Origin: Trichoplusia ni
Lineage: Eukaryota; Arthropoda; Insecta; Lepidoptera; Noctuidae
Assembly: GCF_003590095.1 (NCBI RefSeq)
Contig: NC_039482.1
Span: 7,767,657 to 7,831,656 of the forward strand
Reading direction: 5' to 3'
Length of the DNA: 64,000 nucleotides
In this document: one piece after another, positions 37,278 through 46,860 of the stretch
How positions within the stretch are numbered: position 1 is the first letter of the stretch
How the letters are laid out: each line of letters starts with the position of its first letter
Notes under the pieces: model-generated
Database searches by the model: none
Seen by the model: the letters and a program-made list of their open reading frames with translations, nothing else
What the model was told of the DNA's origin: nothing
Made by a program: the position numbers and the translations under genes

Positions 37278-37628
37278 TTGTAAATAAACTGTATATTTAT
37301 ATATTAAGCTTTTATTTTCTGTATTCTACTCAAATATATTATAATTACGATACTATTTTAATTTTTTGCTGTACTTAGTGGGTTGAAACTGTTACCTAAA
37401 ATTGCTAAATATTGAAAATAACTTTAATGAATGGTATTATAGATGTAATTAAAGAATCTGAACCATCATTAAATATATACAAAGATATATATTTCACACG
37501 CAGTTTTCGACTTTACTCCCACAGCTTATGATTGTAAATATAGAATAAACACATCTCTTTGCTACAGAGATTACAAACTAAATACACCTGCTAGACCTTC
37601 CATATTAGCCCTGTAAAATAAAACATTA

Positions 37629-37634
37629 TTTATT
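37629..37634 (-). promoter_or_regulatory. poly(A) signal of the Ly6-like gene
   Basis: AATAAA on the minus strand, about 105 bases after its stop codon. The 461-bp gap to the PNO1 stop is a convergent 3' region. Confidence 0.5.
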
Positions 37635-37738
37635 TAAAGTTATTTAATTTCCACTGTTCAAAACAAAACAAAAACGATCACAAAACAAAAACAATATTAC
37701 ATAACAAAACAGTTACAAAATCCCCCTTTACTGTGAGA

Positions 37739-40700
37739 TTATCTGTTAAAAAACCAGTGCAGTAACATCGTCCAGTAAAATTTCCATTGCTGCACGCGTA
37801 TCGCCTTATTACACCAATTGGTTGAACATACGCAGGCATGGAAACGCGCGTACAATGATATACCCCGTGACAGCGCTAAGAGAGACGCCATTGGACTGAT
37901 TATGCATCCGTTTTCAACGTTCTAGAAACAAAAACAAATCAATAATTTCTAAATTTGAGAACTACAGGCTAAATATTAGGCTAGACTCATTCGTTGCCTG
38001 TATTATGCATTCATAGAGCGATCTAATGCGATTGTGGGAGCGAGATGGCGCTACGGTAAGGGCAACGGCATCGTACTTCTACTGTCCACAATGAGGTGTG
38101 TTTGTAAGCCCCTACGTAGAAGTGTTTAAGTCTGACGTGTCTCCTTGTTCGTCTCTGGCATCATAGCTCCCGAATGGATTGAAGGATGACAATTTAGTTT
38201 GTTTTGTACTTAAGTGAGAGTTCGGGAGAGAGAGTGAGAGAAAAAGTTGTGGGGGCGGAGGATTGGGGGTCCGAAACTAGTCGGGCTAAATACGTGTGAG
38301 TAAATCGTTGCATCATTTAATAATGAATCATTCTCACGATAGTTGCTAACTTGCTACCAAAATAGAAGTCATCAACTTACTATAAGAGCCAGTTCTAGTT
38401 TCGCCATTCGTTTGCTGGCGAAGTGTTTGCCCATCAAAGGCTTGTATCGGTTGCGGCAGGTTCGCTGTGTGTAGATCCCGCTGAGGTCGGTCCAGCGCAC
38501 GGCGCAGCCGCCAGTGAACCGCCCGTATATCGACCTCGATTCCGATGGATTTTCTACATAATTGTGTCTGAAAAATAAAATAATAATATTCCTCAACTTT
38601 AATATAACGCCATCTAGTGTGAAACTAAGTAAAGCTTGTATTATGAAGTACTAGACAACTGATAAACATGCCTACAAAGGTACCTACAGAACAAATGATC
38701 GTGCTCATCACACAAAGGCGTGTCCTGGGTGGGAATTGAACTCACGACCTCCGATATAGGTCCACTATCTACCAGATGTCTAGACCAACTTGCCAGTTAA
38801 GTTAAAGCTAGTAGTTATGTTCAAAATTAAATCACTTACACATCAAGGAATCTGCAGTACTTCCTGAAGTTGGCTATTTGACCCCTGGCGCGGGGGTCTA
38901 CTGGGGTCAAAGGCAGAAAGTCGCCGGCGAAGGCGTCGGAACAGTACGCTCGGCGAGGTATCTCCGGCGTCTTCAGACCGCACACGAAACACTAGAGAAA
39001 ATAAAGACAAGTGATACGTTCGTGTGAACGTGTGAACGTTTTGTTATACGAAATGTACACTATCTATACTAATATACAAAGCTGAAGAGTTTTTTTGTTT
39101 GTTTGAATGCGCTAATCTCAGGAAATTCTGGTTCAAATTGAAAAAATCTTTTTGTGTTCAATAGACCATTAATTGAGGAAGGTTTTAGGCTATATAACAT
39201 CACGCTGCAACTAATAGGAGCGAAGATACAATGGAAAAAGTGACAAAAACGAGAGCGTTTCTCATACGTCAAGCCTCGCGACGCTCCGTGCCGATCCCAC
39301 CTCAAAACCCTCCTCAAGTTCCATCCCCACAGCACGGACTTCTACTCCTACTCCTTCACCGTGCACGCAGTTCGATTATGGAACTCTCTGCCGCCTGACA
39401 TACGGAATTCTTCATCTATTTCCATATTTAAGAGACGAGTAAAGGATCACTACCTGTCATCTTAATTTCTGTTGTGTCATATTTATATTGTATATATGTA
39501 TTTATTTATGTAATTGTAATCTTATTTTAGTTTGTCTCTTTTTATTATCTTTTCTTCTTTTGTTAAAATTGTATTTGTCATATTCACCTCTTTCTGTTTT
39601 TCCAATGCTTGTACACTATTGTCTATTTTTCTAACTTATTTATCCTTTCGCAGGTCTGCTGGAAGAGATTTCTCAAAGAAATAAGCAGTACCTTTGTACA
39701 CCTCTTTCTATATTTGTGATACTTTTATTGGTCTGTGTACATAAATGATAAATAAATAAATAAAAATAAATAAATAAATAAATAAAAACGGGGAAAAATA
39801 ATAATCTTCGAAGGCTTTCATCTTTCTTCTCATCCTAACTTATATCTTCTAACCACGCGGACGAAGTCGCGGGCAACAGCTAGTGTAAATATAAAAGCAG
39901 CTAAAAATATACGCTTACTTTTGTAGCAACTATCGTGGGAATCATCCCGCCGCGTCAGCTCAAGACTAAGCATTCCGTTTGGGTCCGAAACTAGTCGGAC
40001 TCTCCCAATAACTACGCGTGAGTAAACCGTTGCATCATTCAATATTAAAAACTGAATATTTATAAAAGATAATTCTGAATCGGTAATAAGATCGATCTAC
40101 TCGACAGCAGAAGTTTTCTAACTTGTTTTTATTACAGCACCAATCTTTCAACACGCAAACATTTGTCCTGACTGGGAATCGAAGCCACGAACTCCGGTAT
40201 AGCAGAAGTCCAGTCAGGACCACTATCCACTAGACCAACAGTCTCGTCAAGTATCAGAAGTAGGTACCTTGGACACTAAAGAAGTGTTCGCGAAGTCGTA
40301 CTGTGGAGGCGTAGTCGTCGTTGTGGACACAGTGCTTGGTGTTGGACACGTCGGGACACCGTGCCTTTAAACACACAATTCATATACTTAACATAAGTAA
40401 GTATATCAGAATAAATGCAAGACCTTCCAAGAGGTCATTATACCTACTCGTCATTATAAACAACTACTGTACTCTAAAAAATAATAAAATAAGGCCACCA
40501 CAAAGCTTTGATGTGTAATAGGTGTCGTTTTCTAATCCATTCCAAAAGGCTCTATATTATGGCTTTATGACGACATCTGATCATCGACAGACATATTTGT
40601 AGATATGCTTTTTAATTCTAAGTACTTAAAGATATCTACAACTGTTTATGTGTTTTAAAATGTTGTTACTAAATTGTTGCTACAGAAGTGGTTTTTAAGA

Positions 40701-43700
40701 GAATACTTGTTTTGTTCATAGATTTTTCTTTTTTTTTGTATCCGTAGATAATGTTGGAGAAACATGTTTGAATTTTGCATTTGTTCTGTAAATTTGTCTC
40801 ACTAAAACTCAAAAACGGCTATAGCGATTTGGCTCATTTTAGTCTTGAAATATTTCCAGCAGTACAAGGAAGACTTAAACAGTGAGAAAATGTGGAAAAA
40901 TATACGGCAAAGACAAACAAATGATGATGTTTCTTAAAGAGAAAGCCGAAAAATTACCGGGAGAACGGGTACTGCGCGGATGAAACCAGCTAGTTCCAAA
41001 TAAATAAATACCTAAGCAAAAAGAAACTCACTCAAACAGCGTCTTATTGAATTGTTCCGTGAGGTTCCATTCGTAGTCATACGTGAGGTTCGCGATGATT
41101 GCTATAATTGCATTGATATCAAGCATCGGCTTTCCCGTCGTTGTCGTCATGTACTTGGCAAGCAACTCTTTCGCCGCTTGATCTAATGGTAAATAATTGA
41201 TTAGATCATTTAAGCAATTTAACCTAGCGAAGTTTTCTGAAAGTATGGAATAATTTAAGCCTCAAATATTACTCGAACCTGGAACTTGTGCCTAAACGCA
41301 CCTTTCGCTGTATCAACTAAAGTAAGGAGGTGTTCGAATTTTTCCGTTGTACTGTGTTATGTTTCACTTGTTTCATTTATTAAGCACGATCACGACGCAT
41401 TCTAAGATGACCATATAAGCAAATAGGTCCTAAGAATAGGTTTTGATATACAGAGATGGTTGCCATCTTGAAAATTTAGCAAGCAAGGTAAGACAAGTGA
41501 AAACTCTGGATATTAGAGCGCAAATCCCAGACATGTTAACAGTTTTTTAAACAGGATGTATTTCTAGAATGATCTCCAAATTAGGAAAAATCCGGAGAAA
41601 TAGCAGTCAGCGGTACTTGCGTCATTCTCGCCAAAATCGACAAGTCTTTAGTACCTTAGTGTGTATGTACTACATCAAAAACTACGGCGCGGACAATGCT
41701 GAAGAAACAATACATTTACCTAGTAAATGTGGTGGTATGAGTGAGGAGAGGTTATTCAATGTGTCTTTATCCATCGGCACGGATGTGTTAGCATTTGGTA
41801 CGGTAGGACTGCTAAGAGATCGGCCTGCACTAGGAGTCGACGATGGGGGCCGGACGGGAGCTTTGCCTTTATCGTCACCCTCGCCCCCGCCCCCTGTAGT
41901 CTGAAATATCAAATTGATAATGACAGCGATTGAAAAGAAGTGAAAAAGAGTGCGTCTAACCGTCACACGCGATTAAAGTAAAACTTATTTCCTATTGTAA
42001 AATTCAATAATTAATTTTTACTTTTATTTTGTTCCCAATAGATTTTTATTGACTTGTTTATAAATATCTATTGACAAAATCAAAAATATATAAAAACCGA
42101 ATGATACAGAAACGTGTCGTTATTTACCGTACCTAACAGATTTCCTAAAGAAGGTTTACTTCAACACTGGCATTTCAGAGAATTTACCATCACATTAAAA
42201 TAAAAAAAAACAGTCAATGTTGTGCAAGAGAGATGCCTCTCTACGAGGTATATAGCGCCGTCTCGTTCACAATAACAAATCTTACTTTTGGACTGTTTGC
42301 TGGCTTTTTGTACCATTATCGTATCGGTATTATCATACCGTGTATGTGTAACACGAAATATTAACTTAGTGCGAACTGAACATAAAGTAAGAACAAAACA
42401 TAAATAAACGTAATTAATAGGAAGTTAAGCTCTAGATAGATTAAGTGGGGTCAAGCGAAATCTGCTACGGTTTCGTGTGTCGTACACAAGGTTAGTTTTC
42501 AACGACCAGCCATTTTTTTTTAGATAATTACGAATCGATAATATGATCGATCTCCGCGAAAAAATAAAAAAATATGATGATATATCTAAAACTGAAGATA
42601 TAAAAAAATATATTGTAAATTACTTCGGAAGGGGGCTGCGTCGTCGTTATTGTAAAATTTCTTTTACCCGGTGTCGGGTACGTTTTCTGCGTCGGCGGCG
42701 TTGTTGTGAAATATTTCGACAACTTTGACAAGTCCGGCGTACTGTCTGTAGGCCCATAATCCTGTAACATATTACACATATCATGTGTACCTGCCTGCTG
42801 TAGAACGATAGTCATCGCTTATAGGGACTGTACGAGCTGTGTCGCGGGTTCGATCCCGATCAAGCATTTGTGTAATCCATGGTTGCTGGTTCTGAGTCTA
42901 GTTGTGTAGTGCCTATGACTGACTAACGCTATCTTTTCTGACTGAGCTAGGTACTTTTGATGACCGAGGTTATAGCAATACTTTCTTGTTTTCCAGAACA
43001 TCAAATGACTCTTCCCGCTTTAGGTTCAGAGTACCTGAGAGGAAGGGAGTATCAGACATCTCATTTTTACAATAGTTAGTCGGACATTTATTAAGAAGAA
43101 ATCAGGTTAGTCTGAAGACCAGCTGCGGAAAATATTGGGTTCCCCCAGCCCTGCGCACGCACGAGGACGCACCGGAGTGGTTTTTAGCTGGTGAGAGTCC
43201 GGCACACACCCCCGCGCCTCCCTAGGTTAAGAAAGTCCATAAGAATTTCCCTCTTAAAAGAAAAGCTACTCACATCAGGGTCAAATTTAGGCGGTCCTTT
43301 ATCTTCGGGACCTTCGGGGCCTTCGGGACCTCCTGGGCCTTCTCCTACTTCAGCGCCGCCGCCTTCTCTGTGGGCATGGATTCGTTTCCCAGATGGCTGC
43401 CACACCCGGAGTGGAATATTTTTATTCCGATCCTGTTAACATAAAAGAGAGCTACAACAAATGTGGCATTCGACTTAGTTCTTAGTCGTTCAATAATTCA
43501 TAGATTTGTATCTATATAAGGATTTATTTTTTGTCTAAATGTCTAAAGTTTTGGGTAATTCACCGTTTAACATGCAATATAGTTTTAGAATATATCTATA
43601 TATTTACTGAGTTACAAAACTTTTTGGTGAGGTTCTGCCGTACATGTATTTTACTATTAAATGATGTAACGGTTTACTGACGCCTATTTATCGGAATCAC

Positions 43701-46117
43701 CCTGCTTTCGGAGCCAACTGGAGTCCTTAATCATGAGCAGAAGCGGCGGCGGGTCGAATTGTTGCATCATTTTATAATGGATCATCTACGCGAAAGTCAC
43801 CATCAAAAGGTATTTTTCTTATGAAAGCAGTATTATTGCTGTTGCGGAAGCGAGATGGCTACACGAAATGTGCTCCATCTCGCTTTCACAAGACGACAGC
43901 TCTAGGTACATAAGTCAAGGTAAGCATATAAAGACACTTCCTTACTTCTTTTGCTTTTACTTTGCTTATCGTTTCAGGTACCCATTGAATTCCTCCAGGG
44001 ATCTCTACTGTCAGGAGAGACGTTTCTACCGTAATGATAGTAGAGCTTTCCAGTTTAGTGGTATCCTCAAAGTTTTCGTAACCCGTTGGGTCTTCGTCCA
44101 GGGCTGGCGTGGTTTCAACCTCAACAACGTGGCTCTTCAATATGTCTCTAAGTGCACCTGCGGAACTAACTTTGTAGTTAACGGAATCATAACCGCAAGT
44201 ACGTTAAATAATTATCTATTTGAGTAATAGCTTTACAGCTGTGAACCTAAACCTTATTTTGTGCAAAATCACAGTAATAATATCGATTTAACAGTTAGAT
44301 AAAGAAGCTAGGAAATCTCTTAATTAAGTCATCAATATTCTATTTCAGTGCGGTTTCAACTTAGTCCCCACTCGAGTATATTTACAGACATTCGGTTGTT
44401 CTTCCCCACTTTCAATCCCTCTACTTTTAAACAGTTAAACCGATTTTAGCACTTTTTGAACGTCAAATATTCATATGTAGACATCATCCCGTATCGCCCA
44501 CCCTTTCCGCTTCCTATGTGCTCTGGCTGTGAAGAAGAAACGGCGCAACAAACTCCACAACATAGCACGCTGTCACTTTCGTTTTTCATCTATACATACC
44601 CTTAATTTCTTCGATTTCTTCCGGTCCAAGACTTCTAATGTCATTGTCTTTGTAACCGTGACTCCTTGTAACTATCAACTCTGATATTGACGACAGGGTG
44701 GGAGTGATGGGAGCGAAATCTAAAATAACAACCAACTGAGTAATTTTTGACCAGGGGGTGGTGATTAGGGAACAAGGCATGCGAAGGCTGATAACTAAGA
44801 CCCTAAACTGCAAAACAAAAGAGCAGTCAAATTGCAGTCGGCGTGCAATCGGACTGCACGTTTGGTTTGCAGTTCTAATGCAGTCGAGTCAACTGCAATT
44901 TGCAGTTGGGTTGCAGCTGAAACGCGGCCTGTCTGACTAGAAAAAAGATCTGAGCAGGTTCGCTGTGAGTCTTAGTGGAAACTTAATTTAACACGTTATT
45001 TTTAGTCCCAGTCCTTGCAAATCGTGCTGTCGGTTAGATTCGAATAAAAAAAACCGGTCAAGTGCGAGTCAAACTTGCGACACAGAGGGTCAAGAAAAAC
45101 AAATCAAAGTTACCCACTTTCAAAATTATGGCTTAAATGTTGCCCATCCTCTACTAAACTATTTATTGTTATTTTGGCAACAGAATTACATCAGCTGTAA
45201 CAAATTCAACTAAAAAGTTCTAACCTAACATTTTCTTACGTTCGACGCTGTGTATAAGTTTGGTGTGACGTGTGAAGGCCTAAGGTATAGATCCATGCTT
45301 ACCATTGCTAGCTTGTTCTTCTGAGTTGCTTGTCGAATCCGGCGGCTTGAACCTTCGTATCCTGGCGGGGACATCTGATTCTGTCTCCGTGGTAGTGAGC
45401 AAAGAAGTTGTGCCTATATCTGCATGAAAAAAACTAGGTTCAAATAAAACCTGTTTCATGATGGAAAAAATAATAACTTCACTAATATTTTACCTTTCCA
45501 TCTTGGGTACCCCGCTACCGAATATCGTAAAAACATATTTTGTGATACCAAAGACGGCCGCATAATATACGAGCAGATAAATATTAGATACCTGTATCTA
45601 TGTTTAAAGTAAAATACACAGAAACACGTTAAGTGTTAAGAGTTAAGTAAACAGTTAAGAAACACGTTAAAAATTCAATGGCTAAACAACAATAAAAATC
45701 CCAATCAAATATAAAAGTCGTTTATTTTATTTATTTCATGAGTGTTTACTCATCTGGGGTCACGAGTCAACCCGAAGAGCTCATGATTGAGAACTCCAGT
45801 TGGGTCCGAAACTAGTCAGGCGATCAATATTCAATAAATAATTATGAAACCAATAACGAAAGTTACAATAATATATTTCTTTCCTATATCTATTAAAGTT
45901 ATTTATAAGTATTATGTGATTGCATAAGTAGTTGCATCAAGAATGTTTACCTCTTGAATTATAAAGGTGAGCAGATAAAAGACACACATTACTAACCACT
46001 GTCGTAGGTGTCATAGAAGTCTGTATCTTCGTTCTGACTGTAGTCCATCTCATAGTAACCCTGGCACGCCTCCCAGACCACGTCGACCAACAACACCAGA
46101 ACCACTTCAGCCCTCAT
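37739..46117 (-). CDS. secreted mucin/collagen-like protein with C-terminal ten-cysteine Ly6-type domain
   Basis: Not recognised by name. Exons in gene order: 46117-45997, 45413-45303, 44719-44600, 44157-43946, 43432-43274, 42761-42624, 41900-41720, 41182-41032, 40364-40268, 38991-38840, 38567-38381, 37921-37739; phases join throughout (603 aa). A signal peptide (about residues 1-20) precedes a Tyr/Asp-rich acidic start, then a Thr/Glu-rich stretch, a collagen-like run GPGGPEGPEGPEDKGPP (220-236), a Pro/Ser/Thr region, and sequons at N379, N387 and N393. The C-terminal domain has cysteines at 431, 434, 447, 476, 502, 518, 549, 573, 575 and 580. It begins CFVC and ends CSTNWCN, the CxxC and C-x4-CN signatures of Ly6/uPAR/quiver proteins. 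Extracellular location is inferred. A weak hydrophobic tail (about 588-601) could be a membrane or anchor signal. Confidence 0.82.
38028..38060. repeat. family C half-palindrome
   Basis: GTGGGAGCGAGATGGCGCTAC, one arm only, just upstream of the last exon's acceptor in intron 11 of the Ly6-like gene. Confidence 0.4.
38274..38350. repeat. family A MITE-like, right half
   Basis: GAAACTAGTCGGGCTAAATAC, GTGAGTAAATCGTTGCATCAT and TTAATAATGAATCATTCTCA appear in family order. It runs to within 31 bp of exon 11 of the Ly6-like gene. Confidence 0.7.
38608..38799 (-). mobile_element. SINE family 3, complete
   Basis: Reverse-complemented: box A-like TGGTCTAGACATCTGGTAG, box B GTGAGTTCAATTCCCACCC, end CACTAGATGGCGTTAT. 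Intron of the Ly6-like gene. Confidence 0.8.
39061..39883 (+). mobile_element. Helitron-like element interrupted by a LINE
   Basis: The left part starts TCTATACTAATATACAAAGC. The right part ends CCACGCGGACGAAGTCGCGG then GCAACAGCTAGT. The same left and right parts are joined directly in the copies at 49862 and 55352. The interruption (39252-39783) is a LINE. Confidence 0.8.
39252..39783 (+). mobile_element. 5'-truncated Jockey/CR1-like LINE
   Basis: Reads ERFSYVKPRDAPCRSHL, then STDFYSYSFTVHAVRLWNSL and PPDIRNSSSISIFKRRVKDH, with stop TAA at 39463. This is the reverse-transcriptase C terminus, followed by a 3' UTR and an (AAAT)n tail. AAAAACG flanks both sides (39245-39251 and 39784-39790) as a likely 7-bp target duplication. 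Confidence 0.85.
39925..40047. repeat. family A MITE-like
   Basis: GTGGGAATCATCCCGCCGCG, GGGTCCGAAACTAGTCGGAC and GTGAGTAAACCGTTGCATCAT follow in order. Intron of the Ly6-like gene. Confidence 0.7.
40139..40256 (-). mobile_element. SINE family 3, head only
   Basis: Reverse-complemented: TTGGTCTAGTGGATAGTGGTC (box A) and GTGGCTTCGATTCCCAGTC (box B). The 3' half is missing. Confidence 0.7.
40790..40995 (+). mobile_element. Helitron-like 3' fragment
   Basis: AAAACGGCTATAGCGATTTGG leads to ACTGCGCGGATGAAACCAGC and CTAGTT, the CTAG-type end. Intron 7 of the Ly6-like gene, about 37 bp from exon 7. Confidence 0.5.
42222..42285. repeat. family C short palindrome
   Basis: AGAGAGATGCCTCTCTACGAG and ATAGCGCCGTCTCGTTC appear in family order. 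Confidence 0.4.
43006..43100 (-). repeat. family B interspersed repeat, degraded
   Basis: GACTCTTCCCGCTTTAGG, then GAGGAAGGGAGTATCAGAC, corresponds to the paired core of the 47468 copy. Intron of the Ly6-like gene. Confidence 0.45.
43660..43800. repeat. family A MITE-like
   Basis: TGATGTAACGGTTTACTGAC, GCCTATTTATCGG, GGAGTCCTTAATCATGAGC and TTGTTGCATCATTTTATAAT appear in family order. Confidence 0.7.
43848..43898. repeat. family C short palindrome, best copy
   Basis: GCGGAAGCGAGATGG and CCATCTCGCTTTCAC face each other across a short spacer. It lies about 50 bp from exon 4 of the Ly6-like gene, in the following intron. Confidence 0.6.
44809..44930. repeat. TGCAGT/ACTGCA cluster
   Basis: The hexamer TGCAGT or ACTGCA recurs about eight times in 120 bp, in both orientations, so the stretch can fold on itself in several registers. 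It lies in intron 2 of the Ly6-like gene, about 90 bp upstream of exon 3. Confidence 0.7.
45040..45085 (+). repeat. CAAGTGCGAGTC interspersed repeat
   Basis: ACCGGTCAAGTGCGAGTCAA then CTTGCGACACAGAGGGT. Related pieces stand at about 55885 (minus) and 61977 (plus). Confidence 0.5.
45735..45860. repeat. family A MITE-like, diverged
   Basis: GAACTCCAGTTGGGTCCG and AAACTAGTCAGGCGATC mark the family. The flanking half is degraded. Confidence 0.5.
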
Positions 46118-46377
46118 ACTGGCTCATACCCACAATATAAAGGGGGATTTTAAAAGCGACATCTAAAAACCCTTCCTCATATCTTTGTACCCTAAGCGAC
46201 CTCTGTCCAAGGACAATAGGCCTTTGAAAACCTATTGGTAGATATAATCATTTAATTTAGATATTTTTCCAAATCATTCTTATACATTCTTACATGGTAT
46301 GTGCTAAAATGGTAATGACGTAAACGTCAAAATATGAATTGACAAGTTGAGGTTTAAAATTTTTCGTTTTTAATCTA

Positions 46378-46478
46378 TGGTTGATGATATTCGTAAGGCA
46401 GCGGGCAGGAATTGGAGACGTATATCTAGAGCCTATGTCCAGCTGTGGACTGAGACGGATTGATGATGATGATGATGA
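46378..46478 (+). mobile_element. LINE 3'-end stub with TGA repeat tail
   Basis: Reads VDDIRKAAGRNWRRIS, then RAYVQLWTETD, stop: the C terminus of an RTE/CR1-like reverse transcriptase. It is followed directly by a (GAT)n microsatellite. It lies between the Ly6-like gene and EIPR1. Confidence 0.75.
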
Positions 46479-46860
46479 ATCTAAGTTTGTGTGTTTATGT
46501 TGAAAAATAAATGACCTATTATAGCAGTTTTAACTTGGTTAAAAAGTTATTGGTATGCGTAGGAATTTTACTAGAATTCTCATGGTCAATATATTTAAAA
46601 GATAGATGGGACCCACTAAAAGCAGCAAAGAATAAATATGATTATCCTATATGTAGATTAATGTTATAACTTTAACAAGGGACAATCATATTCAGGACCT
46701 AACATTATTTAGTGTAAGAAATAAAACGACGGACCTATATTCAGATACTATATTTAAATTTTAAAAGCCATACCATACATTACGTTTGCTATTTATCAAG
46801 AAAAATCATTCATTATAAATATATTTACACATATAAATCAACCTTATTATCATATTAACC

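Noticed and set aside
40268..40364. Alternative cysteine-containing frame (ARCPDVSNTKHC) for exon 8 of the Ly6-like gene
   Set aside because: It does not fit the phase of either neighbouring exon. The Thr/Pro-rich frame joins both sides and leads directly into the CFVC domain.
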